A stretch of DNA of 64,000 nucleotides, taken from assembly GCF_030052815.1 (NCBI RefSeq), contig NC_079496.1:66267652-66331651 (forward strand). The letters run 5' to 3'. The stretch's first letter is position 1. Every line of letters starts with the position of its first letter. A model generated the notes under the pieces. That model saw only the letters and a program-made list of their open reading frames with translations, had not been told where the DNA came from and did no database searches. The DNA is from Hevea brasiliensis (lineage: Eukaryota; Streptophyta; Magnoliopsida; Malpighiales; Euphorbiaceae). Both the position numbers and the translations under genes were made by a program. This document shows, piece by piece, positions 45,534 through 58,298 of the stretch.

Positions 45534-48002
45534 TCCAAGGAATGCAATCTCATTCAACCAGAAGTCACACTTGGATAACTTAGCATACAGCTCCTTTTCT
45601 CTCAGGGTTTGCAGAACAATCCTCAAATGCTCATCATGTTCTTCCCTGGTCTTGGAATACACCAAAATATCATCAATAAAGACCACTACGAACCGATCTA
45701 AGTGTGGATGGAAGATACGGTTCATAAGGTCCATGAATGCCGCTGGTGCATTTGTTAGGCCAAAGGGCATCACCAGAAACTCATAATGCCCATATCGGGT
45801 TCTGAATGCAGTCTTGGGCACATCTACATCCTTCACCCTCAACTGATGATACCCTGATCTGAGATCAATCTTAGAAAATACTCCTGCTCCCTTCAACTGA
45901 TCAAACAGATCATCAATTCTAGGCAACGGATACTTATTCTTCATAGTCACTTTATTCAACTGCCGGTAATCAATGCAAAGCCTCAAAGTCCCATCCTTCT
46001 TTTTCACAAACAGCATTGGAGCTCCCCATGGTGACACACTGGGGCGTATAAACCCCTTATCAAGTAACTCTTGCAACTGAATTTTCAACTCCCTTAATTC
46101 CGTGGGTGCCATTCTATAAGGAGCAATGGAAATAGGTGCTGTACCCGGCAGTGTCTCAATAGCAGATTCAACTTCCCTTTCTGGTGGCAAACTAGGTAAT
46201 TCTTCAGGGAATACCTCTGGGAAGTCTCTTACTGTGGGTATATCACTCAAGTTTGGCTTAGCCTGCCTAGTATACACCACATGTGCTAGGTAGGCTTCAC
46301 AGCCTTTTCTCATCATTCTTCTTGCAACTGTGGCTGAGATAACATTGGACAAAAAATATGTCCTTTCCCCCACAACTGTGATCTCATTACCCTCAGAAGT
46401 TTTTAGAGAAATTCTCTTCAATTTGCAATCAACTATTGCCTGATGACGTGATAACCAGTCCATTCCCAAAATTACATCAAACTCGTGGAAGGGCAACTCA
46501 ATCAGGTCTGCCAAGAATTCATACCCCTGAATCCTTAACGGGCAACCCTTGTATACCTTGTTCACCATTACACTGTGGCCCAATGGATTAGTGACCAAAA
46601 TGTCTTGGTCACTCTCCCCTACTAGTATCCCCCTTTCTACGGGTAAGTTGATGCAGATGTATGAATGAGTGGATCCTGGATCCACCAATGCATGCACAGG
46701 TGTATTGTAGAGGGATAACGTACCCCTGATGACGTCCGGGGCATCTTGCTCCTCCTGAGCTCTAATAGCATAAGCTCTTGCAGGTGGTCTGTTATCAGGC
46801 CTCTCTGCTGGCTCAGATGCAAGCCTCTGTGATGGTCCCACTGCGTCAGATTTGCCAGATTTTCTACCCCTCTGTGGTGCAGGAGTAGGTCTGTCTGCTT
46901 GTGTTGGAGCAGCTGTAGTAGTTCTGCGTGGACAGTTCTTCAACTGATGCTCTGTTGACCCACACCTTAAACAGGCACCAGTCACTCTCCAACACTCCCC
47001 TTTATGCCATTTCAAACAATGTGGACACGCAGAAGATGCTGGGGCTGGTCCCCTGAACCCCATCCCTGGAGAGCTGCCCACTGATGGTGTGGGCTGACCT
47101 CTCCTAGGGGTAAACTATGGCCTGGGCCCCTGAGACTGACCCTGACCGTGTGGCTAACCTGAACTCTGTGCAGGTGGACCCTTGAACCTCTTCCCAGGTG
47201 CAGGAGATGAACTAGACTGACCCGGGCCCCTCTTCTGCTGTCTATCCCTTCTGGTCTGCTCACTGATTCTTACTTTTTCAACCTTTATTGCAGCTTCCAC
47301 TAACTTGGTAAATTCTGTGATTCCCAGGGCAGTGAGCTGGATCTTTATGTTGTCATTTAGTCCCTCTTTAAATCTCTTACACCTTTCAGCTTCATTAGGG
47401 ACTATCTCCCTTCCATAGCGGCATAATCAGACAAATTCCTTTTCATACTCGGCCACTGACAACTATCTCTGCCTCAGGTTAATGAATTCTCTTCTGCTCT
47501 CTTCTAGATATACAGTACCCACATATTTCTTCTTGAATTCGGAGAGGAAGAAGTCCCAAGTTACCATTTCTGGCTGTACTTCACTGGACACCGTATCCCA
47601 CCATTCATAAGCATCATCTTGCAACAGAGATATGGCAGCTTCCAAGTTTTACTCTGGGGTGCAGTGGAGTTGTTTTAAAACTCTGCCTGTTCTGTTCAAC
47701 CAGTTTTTGGCTGCTACAAAATCATCTTCTCTCTTGCCAAAGAAGTCCACTGCTCCAAATTTTCTCAATTTTTCCAGGTGTGATTTTGGTTGTGGAGGTG
47801 GTGGTGGTGCTACTGCTGCTGACATTTCCCCAGCCATTTATCTGAAGAACTCGGCCATTTGCTGAAACATGGCCTGTGGAGGCTGAGCAGGCTCTGATTG
47901 AGCTGGCGGAGCAGGTTCTCCCATACCCCCAGTCTCAGTTGCTGCAGGTGGAGCATGACTCTCCACTTCCTCCTCAACTGCCCTCTGAGATGTAGGGTCC
48001 AT
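45534..48002 (-). pseudogene. C-ii gag, protease and RT start
   Basis: Gag begins at ATG 48002 with an acidic, proline-rich N-terminus. The core carries DAYEWWDTVSSE and EFKKKYVGTVYLEE. The first part is cut by several stops or shifts near 47825, 47650, 47460, 47425 and 47110-47155. From 47081 a 523-codon frame is open: zinc knuckle [14 protein letters not shown], protease [11 protein letters not shown], and RT with [23 protein letters not shown] and catalytic FIDD intact, ending at the solo LTR. The gag differs strongly from the B and D gag, so C is a separate Tekay-type lineage. Confidence 0.87.
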
Positions 48003-48112
48003 ATCCTATTCAAAATAAGAAAGACAAACAGATTTGCATTAGTGTCAACTCGACTCTTACAAATGCAATGCATGGTATGGACTCAATCTAGGCCCAGAAA
48101 TGCCTAAACCGT

Positions 48113-48124
48113 GCTCTAATACCA
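48113..48124 (-). other. Primer binding site of C-ii
   Basis: The minus strand reads TGGTATTAGAGC, one base from the initiator tRNA-Met complement, 5 nt from the middle LTR. Confidence 0.8.
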
Positions 48125-48129
48125 CTAAA

Positions 48130-51100
48130 TGTGACACCCCTTACCCGCGTACAGTATATCCGAGTAAGCAATGTCACACGGTGTACCGGCACACTTTATT
48201 TTACCTTAATTAATTCTTATCATAGTTTTGAATATAACTTGTGAAATATAGTTCATTTAAGCTATTTATCGAAATTATAATTTATTTGAGGTTCCGAAAA
48301 TTTTATAGAAAATCCGGCAGAGTACCGGCTGAAATTGGAGAAAACGGTTCTTCAGAACCTGTGAAAAACACTTCCAATAGCCATGTTCAATCATTCTCAA
48401 ACTCCAATATCAAAATCTCAACCTTTTTCAATTTCATTTCTCAATCATTCATCTCAAGTGGTAATCGTGTATAAAACACAGATAAACATTCACTTTTCCA
48501 TTCACAAACACAGTTCTCATTATTTATATGAAAATCAAAATACATTACATAAGTTCAACTACATATGAGAAAATAAAAATTTAGTTACAAAATACCAAAA
48601 TGACACCTAGTATCCTACCAATGCACTGTAGAAGTTGAGGTGACACGGACACTGTGCAGAGCTGCAGGATGGACTCACCCAGTCTGCGGTCTACTAGGCT
48701 CTCGATCTATATCTCCAGAACCTACGCGTGGCAAAAGCAACGCGCTAAGCAATAATGCTTAGTAGTGCAATAATAAAATAAAAGAAAATAGCAGAAAATA
48801 AATATGTATTGAATGTATATGTCTTATTTGTTTTGTATTTGTTATATTCATTTATTTCTTTAACTTTGTCCATTTTCATTCATTTGGTTGCCCAAGTAAC
48901 CTATACTAGACGACTGGACTGGATAAACGGGTAAACTGGCATTGGGTATCATGTACCTCGGGCCGTCACACCATCGGTTACATATGTATCTCCCGGTGTG
49001 CAACAGAACAGCTAACAAGCTGTAAATAATATTAGGCACGAGGCCACATCTCAATACAAGGTCAGAATGGCTAAAAGCCATGAAATCACATAATGGCATA
49101 TTGCCATGTGCAGTACTGCTAACTGAACCCTATTGGCATGCCAAACTATTCAAACCAATCTTGTTAGGTGTACTAGGGCATTTGATACTTTTTAATTCTT
49201 CAAATTTTGAATTTCAAGTTTTGGTGTCACTATTCACCTCATTGGTCAACAAAAATGTTGACTTTTTGATAGAAAATAGGTACTTTGGTTTTGACACTTC
49301 CAACATACCACATTTTGCATTCAAAACTTGTTGGCATTAAGCATTAATACCATTTCTAAGTTTAAACCAAGGGAAGCAGAATTTTCAGTTTTTGTAACCC
49401 AATTTTACTGTTCCATTGGGCACTGTTGCAGTGAGAATTTGAGGAAGTGGTAAACATGAAAGTTGTTCCTTATTTTATCTAGTTGAATTCCTTTTTTTGA
49501 ATCACTCCATTTGGAGTTTTGTAGCTCTAGATATGGTCCAAAAATTACAGTTGGCCGGATTTCAATTCTGCAGAATTTACCAAATCTATAGTACCATGAA
49601 CAGTGACTGCCACTGCCTTGTTGGATGGGTTCTGGCCATAATTTGGGGTAGGTTTCTTCATGAAAGTTGGTTTTCTATGTCTTATCTTGTTGTTGTAAAA
49701 ATTTCAGGTCAATTGACCATATCTACAGTGAGTTATGGCCAAATGAACAGTTACTATTCATTTGGTCATTCTGCAGAACCTGTTTGCAGGGTATCCGGAT
49801 TGGGGCCAACTTTTGGTCCTCTTGCTTTGGTCTTTTGGGCATGGTTTCTTCAGCAAAAATGTGCCATTATAAGTCTAGTTTCATGTCCAATTAGCCAAAC
49901 ACCAATTGAACCTACACAACCAAAGTTATGGCTGTCCAAGTGGGCTGGAATCACAGCCTCATTGCTGCTGTCATTAGGCAGCCTACACATTTCACTTTGC
50001 CATGCTATATTTCAGTCCAAATTATGGTCAACTTACCTCAAATGGTCACTAATTGATCATTATAATGTTCTTTAATAATTTCATAAGCCAAGTCCACATT
50101 TTACTCTCAAAACCCTAGCTTCCCATTATGATTCACACAAGATGCCTTAATTTGCTAACTCATTCACTAACCACATACATACATGCTTTAAACATGATCT
50201 CTAGTCCACTTTAAATCCATCAAAACAGTCAACCCTATCCCTTCCTTAGGGCTGCCGAAATTCATGGCATGCATGCACATAATTTTTATTCATTTTAGTT
50301 ATAATTTCTTACTTATTTCAAGTCCCTTAACATAGAAATAAAGAGCTTTAGGTATATATGTGCACTAACCTTTGAGTAGCACTTCTTGGACTTGTATTCT
50401 CCTTAGAATTTCTACTTCTTATGGCTGCCTAGAGTTGCCTTGTGATGTGGGGATAAATATTTGTGAAGGGATATTAGGATTTTAAGGTGAGGAAAGCATG
50501 GAAATTGAAGCTTTTAAGAACCAAAAATGGAGGTTTGGCTAGGTATGGATTTCGGCTGGTTTGGGAGGAAGGAGATGGCTGTTTGTTTTTTTGATTTCTT
50601 TGGTCTTTATTTATCTCTTTTATTAGTTAGTGAAATGGTTGTTTAATTACAATTGGTGGAAACTTTTAAATGACCTCATAATGATGTCATATTTGGCATT
50701 TTATTGTATTTTCTTTTCTTTTCATCTCTACTCATTTTCAATTTAATTTTTAGTAATGTTTATTCATATTTTATGTCATAATAATTATTTACTTAACTGG
50801 ACAAGTCGGCCAAAAATCACCTCTAAAGGCGAAATGACCAAAATGCCCTCCGTTTGGCTCAACGGGTCAAAATTGTCTGTACCGATTGAAAAATTTTATA
50901 AATATTTTCTTGGCATTCTAATGCCATAGGAACCTCAATGACTCTTCTCTGGAGTCCCAAAAATTATTTTATAATTTTTCCCCCGGTTCTAGGGCTCCTA
51001 GCTGCGAGAACCGCAACTTCCCTCTGGGTTACCCATCGCTTGGGCACCGGCTCATTTAACTTGGTTGTATTTTATTTCTAAAATTTTTCCTAAATTTTTC

Positions 51101-51231
51101 TTATTAATATTTGAGTTAATTATGGTTCCTCACTTTAGTTTAAATATTTTTCCGATCGTTCTAGCTGTCCGGACCGACACCGGTCACCGGAACAGTAGAA
51201 TGTACGGAGTTGCTACTGGGAGGGTGTTACA
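48130..51231 (-). repeat. C middle LTR, shared by C-ii and C-iii
   Basis: 3102 bp, TGTGACACC to TGTTACA on the plus strand. It serves as 5' LTR of C-ii (primer site on its left) and 3' LTR of C-iii (polypurine tract on its right). Confidence 0.9.
48725..48762 (-). other. Twin hairpins, C middle LTR
   Basis: Same stems as 24304-24341 (second hairpin 48725-48744, first 48745-48762). Confidence 0.6.
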
Positions 51232-51242
51232 ACTCTTCCCCT

Positions 51243-54200
51243 CTAATTTAAATTTCGTCCTCGAAATTTACCTGATGCAAACAGTTGAGGGAACTGTTGC
51301 CTCATCGTTTCTTCACTTTCTCAAGTTGCCTCCTCGGTGTTGTGGTGCCTCCAAATCACTTTCACCAGTGGAATCTGCTTATTTCTCAACTCTTTCACTT
51401 CCCGAGCCAGGATCCGTAGAGGTTCTTCTTCATATGTCAAATCCGGTTGTATTTCAATTTCTTCCTTGGAGATGACATATGAAGGATTTGAGCGGTATCT
51501 TCTGAGCATGGACACGTGGAACACATTGTGGATCTTGTCTAGCTTTGGTGGTAGAGCTAGCCTATAGGCCACTGGACCCACAAGTTAAATGACTTCATAT
51601 GGGCCAATGAACCTAGGGCTTAACTTACCTTTTTTACCAAACCTCAATACCTTCTTCCACGGTGATACCTTGAGGAACACTTTGTCACCAACCACATATT
51701 CTATTTCTTTTCTCTTCAGATCGGCATAAGATTTCTGTCTGTCTGAGGCAACCTTCAAATTGGCTTTGATTAGTTTCACTTTCTCCTCAATCTGTTTCAC
51801 CAGGTCTGGCCCCACCAGTTTGTCTTCGCCCAATTCAGTCCAGCACACTGGAGTTCTACATTTCCTCCCATATAATGCTTCATACGGGGCCATTTGGATG
51901 CTAGCTTGGTAGCTATTGTTGTATGCAAATTCTGCCAATGGGAGGTATCTATCCCAACCTCCCTCAAACTCAATGACACAACTCCTCAGCATATCCTCAA
52001 GGACCTGACATATATTTCATGTTATTGTTATCATTTTAGTTTAATAGTTGTATTAATTCAATTAGTTCAATTGTTTACCTGGATTACTCTTTCGGATTGC
52101 CCATCCGTCTGAGGATGGAATGCTGTGCTGAAGTGGAGTTGTGTACCCAAGGACTCATGCAACTTCTTCCAAAATCTCGATGTAAACCTTGGGTCTCGAT
52201 CAGATATGATGGAAAGTGGAATTCCATGCAGTCTAACTATCTCACTGATATACAATTCTGCTAACTTCTCCAGTGAGTAGTCAGTCCTAACTGGCAGAAA
52301 GTGTGCTGACTTCGTCAATCTATCAACTATCACCCATATTGCATCATGTTTCTTCTGGGTGAGAGGTAGACCACTTACAAAATCCATGGTGACTCGATCC
52401 CATTTCCATTCAGGTATGCGTATAGGCTGTAGCAAACCCGATAGAACTTGATGTTCTGCCTTGACTTGCTGACATGTTAAGCATTTAGTCACATAGTCAT
52501 CTATGTCTTTCTTCATGCCAGGCCACCAATACTGAAGCTTCAGATCATGATACATCTTTGTACTTCCTGGGTGCATAGCATATACACTGGTGTGTGCCTC
52601 TTTTAGAATACTGGCCTTTAATTCCCCATCATCTGGTACACACAGTCTTTCTTTGTAATACAGACACCCATCTGCTTTCACCCCATAGTCAGTTGCTTTT
52701 CCCTCTGGGATTTTGCTCATAATAGCCATTAGCTTCTCATCTACCTTCTGCCCATCTAAAATCTGTTGTAACAGGCTTGGCCTCACTTGCAACTAAGTCA
52801 AAATAGCTCCATCTCGAATCAAAGTTAGACGGGCATTCAATAATCTCAAAGCTGTGATGGACTTTCTGCTCAAAGCATCAGCAACAACATTTGCCTTCCC
52901 AGGATGATAGTCAATTATACAATCATAGTCCTTCAGGAACTCAATCCATCGCCTCTGTCTAAGGTTGAGCTCCTTCTGAGTTGGCAAGTATTTCAGACTC
53001 TTGTGGTCTGTGTAAATGTAGCACTTTTCACCATACAAGTAATGCCTCCATATCTTCAGTGCGAAGATAATTGCTGTAAGCTCTAGATCATGGGTAGGAT
53101 AGTTCTATTCATGTGGCCTTAGCTGCCTGGAAGCATAAGCAACCACCTTTCCCTCTTGCATCTAACCCATTATGAGAGGCATCACTGTAGACCACAAAGT
53201 CCTTTCCTGACACTGGCTGTGTTAACACTGGTGCCTCTGTCAACATAGCCTTCAACTTCTCAAAACTGGTCTGACACTTATCATTCCAGTCAAATCTGAC
53301 ATTCTTGTGTAACAACTTGGCCATTGGAGCAACTATTAAGGAAAATCCCTTCACAAATCTCCTGTAATACCCGGCTAGCCCCAAGAAGCTTCTGACCTCA
53401 GTTGTATTCCTGGGAGGCTTCCATTCCATCACTACTTCTATTTTCTTGGGATCCACCCTAATCCCATCAGCTGACACTATGTGTCCAAGGAATGCAATCT
53501 CATTCAACCAGAAGTCACACTTGGATAACTTAGCATACAACTCCTTTTCTCTCAGGGTTTGCAGAACAATCCTCAAATGCTCATCATGTTCTTCCCTGGT
53601 CTTGGAATACACCAAAATATCATCAATAAAGACCACTACGAACCGATCTAAGCGTGGATGGAAGATACGGTTCATAAGGTCCATGAATGCCGCTGGTGCA
53701 TTTGTTAGGCCAAAGGGCATCACCAGAAACTCATAATGCCCATATCGGGTTCTGAATGCAGTCTTGGGCACATCTACATCCTTCACCCTCACCTAATGAT
53801 ACCCTGATCTGAGATCAATCTTAGAAAATACTCCTGCTCCCTTCAACTGATCAAACAGATCATCAATTCTAGGCAACAGATACTTATTCTTCACAGTCAC
53901 TTTATTCAACTGCCGGTAATCAATGGAAAGCCTCAAAGTCCCATCCTTCTTTTTCACAAACAACACTGGAGCTCCCCATGGTGACACACTGGGGTGTATA
54001 AACCCCTTATCAAGTAACTCTTGCAACTGAGTTTTCAACTCCCTTAATTCCGTGGGTGCCATTCTATAAGGAGCAATGGAAATGGGTGCTGTACCCGGCA
54101 TTGTCTCAATAGCAGATTCAACTTCCCTCTCTGGTGGCAAACCAGGTAATTCTTCAGGGAATACCTCTGGGAAGTCTCTTACTGTGGGTATATCACTCAA

Positions 54201-55937
54201 GTTTGGCTTAGCCTGCCTAGTATCCACCACATGTGCTAGGTAGGCTTCACAGCCTTTTCTCATCATTCTTCTTGCAACTGTGGCTGAGATAACATTGGAC
54301 AAAAAATCTGTCCTTTCCCCCACAACTGTGATCTCATTACCCTCAGAAGTTTTTAGAGAAATTCTCTTCAATTTGCAATCAACTATTGCCTGATGACGTG
54401 ACAACCAGTCCATTCCCAAAATCACATCAAACTCGTGGAAGGGCAACTCAATAAGGTCTGCCAAGAATTCATACCTCTGAAGCCTTAACGGGCAACCCTT
54501 GTATACCTTGTTCACCACTACACTATGGCCCAATGGATTAGTGACCAAAATGTCTTGGTCACTCTCCCCTACTAGTATCCCCCTTTCCACGGGTAAGTTG
54601 ATGCAGATGTATGAATGAGTGGATCCTGGATCCACCAATGCATGCACAGGTGTATTGTAGAGGGATAACGTACCCCTGATGACGTCCGGGGCATCTTGCT
54701 CCTCTTGAGCTCTAATAGCATAAGCTCTTGCAGGTGGTCTGTTATCAGGCCTCTCTGCTGGCTCAGATGCATGCCTCTGTGATGGTCCCACTGCGTCCAG
54801 TTGCGGATTTTCTACCCCTGCGTAGTGCGAGTAGGTGCATGCCTTGTGTTGGAGTAGCTGTAGTAGTTCTGCGTGGACAGTTCTTCAACTGATGCTTTGT
54901 TGACCCACACCTTAAACAGGCACCAGTCACTCTCCAACACTCCCCTTTATGCCATTTCAAACAATGTGGACACGCAGAAGATGCTGGGGCTGGTCCCCTG
55001 AACCCCATCCCTGGAGAGCTGCCCACTGATAGTGTGGACTGACCTCTCCTAGGGGTAAACTGTGGCCTGGGCCCCTGAGACTGACCATAACCGTGTGGCT
55101 AACCTGAACTCTGTGCAGGTGGACCCTTGAACCTCTTCCCAGGTGCAGGAGATGAACTAGACTGACCCGGGCCCCTCTTCTGCTATCTATCCCTTCTTGT
55201 CTGCTCACTGATTCTTACTTTTTCAACCTTTATTGCAGCTTCCACTAACTTGGTAAATTCTGTGATTCCTGAGGCGGAGCTGGATCTTTATGTTGTCATT
55301 TAGTCCCTCTTCAAATCTCTTACACCTTTCAGCTTCATTAGGGACTATCTCCCTTCCATAGCGGCTTAATCGGACAAATTCCTTTTCATACTCGGCCACT
55401 GACAACTGTCTCTGCCTCAGGTTAATGAATTCTCTTCTTCTCTCTTCTAGATATACAGTATCCACATATTTCTTCTTGAATTCAGAGAGGAAGAAGTCCC
55501 AAGTTACCATTTCTGGCTGTACTTCACTGGACACCGTATCCCACCATTCATAAGCATCATCTTGCAACAGAGATATGGCAGCTTCCAAGTTTTGCTGCAA
55601 GTGCGGTGGAGTTGTTTTAAAACTCTGCTGTTACATTCAACCGTTTTGGTACTCTGTAATCATCTTCTCTCTTGCCAAAGAAGTCCACTGCTCCAAATTT
55701 TCTCAATTTTTCCAGGTGTGATTTTGGTTGTGGAGGTGGTGGTGGTGGTGCTGCTGCTGGCATTACCCCAGCCATTTGTCTGAAGAACTCGGCCATTTGC
55801 TGAAACATGGCCTGTGGAGGCTGAGCAGGCTCTGCTTGAGTCGGAGCGAGTTCTCCCATACCCCCAGTCTCAGCTGCTGCAGGTGGAGCATGACTTTCCA
55901 CTTCCTCCTCAACTGCCCTCTGAGATGTAGGGTCCAT
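51243..55937 (-). pseudogene. C-iii gag-pol
   Basis: Gag starts at ATG 55937, and pol ends at TAG 51243-51245 inside the polypurine tract. Order: gag with zinc knuckle (near 54930), protease ([11 protein letters not shown]), RT (FIDD intact), RNase H, integrase and chromodomain. Lesions shared with C-ii are the missing 11 nt after YSDASHNGL, a TAG after DGAIL near 52793, and TGA for Trp in EATW near 51320. Its own lesions are a TAG in RT near 53792, a lost frame near 51583 and compound small indels in gag (about 54797-54840, 55265-55280, 55585-55665, 55835-55850). Integrase is split by the same 74-nt intron. Confidence 0.87.
52005..52078 (-). other. Candidate spliceosomal intron in C-iii integrase
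   Basis: Same length, borders and phase as 40361-40434, with two visible substitutions inside. The GTAAAC donor and GTCAG acceptor are unchanged. Confidence 0.75.
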
Positions 55938-56047
55938 ATCCTATTCAAAATAAGAAAGACAAATAGATCTGCATTTGTGTCAACTCGACTCTTACAAATG
56001 CAATGCATGGTATGGACTCAATCTAGTCCCAGAAACGCCTAAACCGT

Positions 56048-56059
56048 GCTCTGATACCA
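56048..56059 (-). other. Primer binding site of C-iii
   Basis: The minus strand reads TGGTATCAGAGC, an exact match, 5 nt from the right LTR. Confidence 0.87.
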
Positions 56060-56064
56060 CTAAA

Positions 56065-58293
56065 TGTGACACCCCTTACCCGCGTACAGTATATCCGAGT
56101 AAGCAATGTCACACGGTGTACCGGCACACTTTATTTTACCTTAATTAATTCTTATCATAGTTTTGAATATAACTTGCGAAATATAGTTCATTTAAGCTAT
56201 TTATCGAAATTATAATTTATTTGAGGTTCCGAAAATTTTATAGAAAATCCGGCAGAGTACCGGCTAAAAATGGGAAAAATGGTTCTTCGGAACCTGTGAA
56301 AAACACTTCCAATAGCCATGTTCAATCATTCTCAAACTCCAATATCAAAATCTCAACCTTTTTCAATTTCATTTCTCAATCATTCATCTCAAGTGGTAAT
56401 CGTGTATAAAACACAGATAAACATTCACTTTTCCATTCACAAACACAGTTCTCATTATTTACATGAAAATCAAAATACATTACATAAGTTCAACTTCATA
56501 TGAGAAAATAAAAATTTAGTTACAAAATACCAAAATGACACCTAGTGTCCTACCAATGCACTGTAGAAGTTGAGGTGACACGGACACTGTGCAGAGCTGC
56601 AGGATGGACTCACCCAGTCTGCGGTCTACTAGGCTCTCGATCTGTATCTCCAGAACCTACGCGTGGCAAAAGCAACGCGCTAAGCAATAATGCTTAGTGG
56701 TGCAATAATAAAATAAAAGAAAATAGCAGAAAATTAATATGTATTGAATGTATATGTCTTATTTGTTTTGTATTTGTTATATTCATTTATTTCTTTAACT
56801 TTGTCCATTTTCATTCATTTGGTTGCCCAAGTAACCTATACTAGACGACTGGACTGGATAAACGGGTAAACTGGCACTAGGTATCAAGTACCTCGGGCCG
56901 TCACACCATCGGTGACATATGTATCTCCCGGTGTGCAACAGAATAGCTAACAAGCTGTAAATAATATTAGGCATGAGGCCACATCTCAATACAAGGTCAG
57001 AATGGCTAAAAGCCATGAAATCACAGAATGGCATATTGCCATGTGCAGTACTGCTAACTGAACCCTATTGGCATGCCAAACTATCCAAACCAATCTTGTT
57101 AGGTGTACTAGGGCATTTGATGCTTTTAAATTCTTCAAATTTTGAATTTCAAGTTTTGGTGTCACTATTCACCTCATTGGTCAACAAAAATGTTGACTTT
57201 TTGATAGAAAATAGGTACCTTGGTTTTGACACTTCCAACATACCAGCTTTAAACATGATCTCTAGTCCACTTTAAATCCATCAAAACAGTCAACCCTATC
57301 CCTTCCTTAGGGCTGCCGAAATTCATGGCATGCATGCACATAATTTTTATTCATTTTAGTTACAATTTCTTACTTATTTCAAGTCCCTTAACATAGAAAT
57401 AAAGAGCTTTAGGTGTATATGTGCACTAACCTTTGAGTAGCACTTCTTGGACTTGTATTTTCCTTAGAATTTCTACTTCTTATGGCTGCCTAGAGTTGCC
57501 TTGTGATGTGGGGATAAATTTTTGTGAAGGGATATTAGGATTTTAAGGTGAGGAAAGCATGGAAATTGAAGCTTTTAAGAACCAAAAATGGAGGTTTGGC
57601 TAGGTATGGATTTCGGCTGGTTTCGGAGGAAGGAGATGGCTGTTTGTTTTTGTGATTTCTTTGGTCTTTATTTATCTCTTTTATTAGTTAGTGAAATGGT
57701 TGTTTAATTACAATTGGTGGAAACTTTTAAATGACCTCATAATGATGTCATATTTGGCATTTTATTGTATTTTCTTTTCTTTTCATCTCTACTCATTTTC
57801 AATTTAATTTTTAGTAATTTTTATTCATATTTTATGTCATAATAATTATTTACTTAACTGGACAAGTCGGCCAAAAATCACCTCTGAAGGCGAAATGACC
57901 AAAATGCCCTCCGTTTGGCTCAACGGGTCAAAATTGTCTGTACCGATTGAAAAATTTTTCTAAATATTTTCTTGGCATTCTAATGCCATAGGAACCTCAA
58001 TGACCCTTCTCTGGAATCCCAAAAATTATTTTATAATTTTTCCCCCTGGTCTAGGGCTTCTAGTTGCGAGAACCGCAACTTCCCTCTGGGTTACCCATCG
58101 CTTGGGCACCGACTCATTTAACTTGGTTGTATTTTATTTCTAAAATTTTTTCTAAATTTTTCTTATTAATATTTGAGTTAATTATGGTTCCTCACTTTAG
58201 TTTAAATATTTTTCCGATCGTTCTAGCTGTCCGGACCGACACCGGTCACCGGAACAGTAGAATGTACGGAGTTGCTACTGGGAGGGTGTTACA
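56065..58293 (-). repeat. C right (5') LTR with 873-bp deletion
   Basis: 2229 bp against 3102 in the middle LTR. The lost part lies at about 57244, where ACATACC joins GCTTTAAACATG; both sides share ACATAC. The donor-like site (57425-57430) remains. Confidence 0.88.
56660..56697 (-). other. Twin hairpins, C right LTR
   Basis: Same stems as 24304-24341. Confidence 0.6.
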
Positions 58294-58298
58294 AGAAT

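Larger units (their letters stand above)
23709..58293 (-). mobile_element. Ty3/gypsy Tekay-type composite C: three LTRs and two internal regions
   Basis: On the minus strand the order is right LTR (56065-58293), internal C-iii (51232-56064), middle LTR (48130-51231), internal C-ii (39588-48129), and left LTR (23709-26457 plus 39233-39587). One target duplication, AGAAT, flanks the whole (23704-23708 and 58294-58298). Both internals carry the same disabling changes and the same 74-nt intron. D is inserted in the left LTR and a solo LTR in C-ii. The three-LTR form is the expected product of unequal recombination between LTRs of one inserted copy. Confidence 0.85.
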
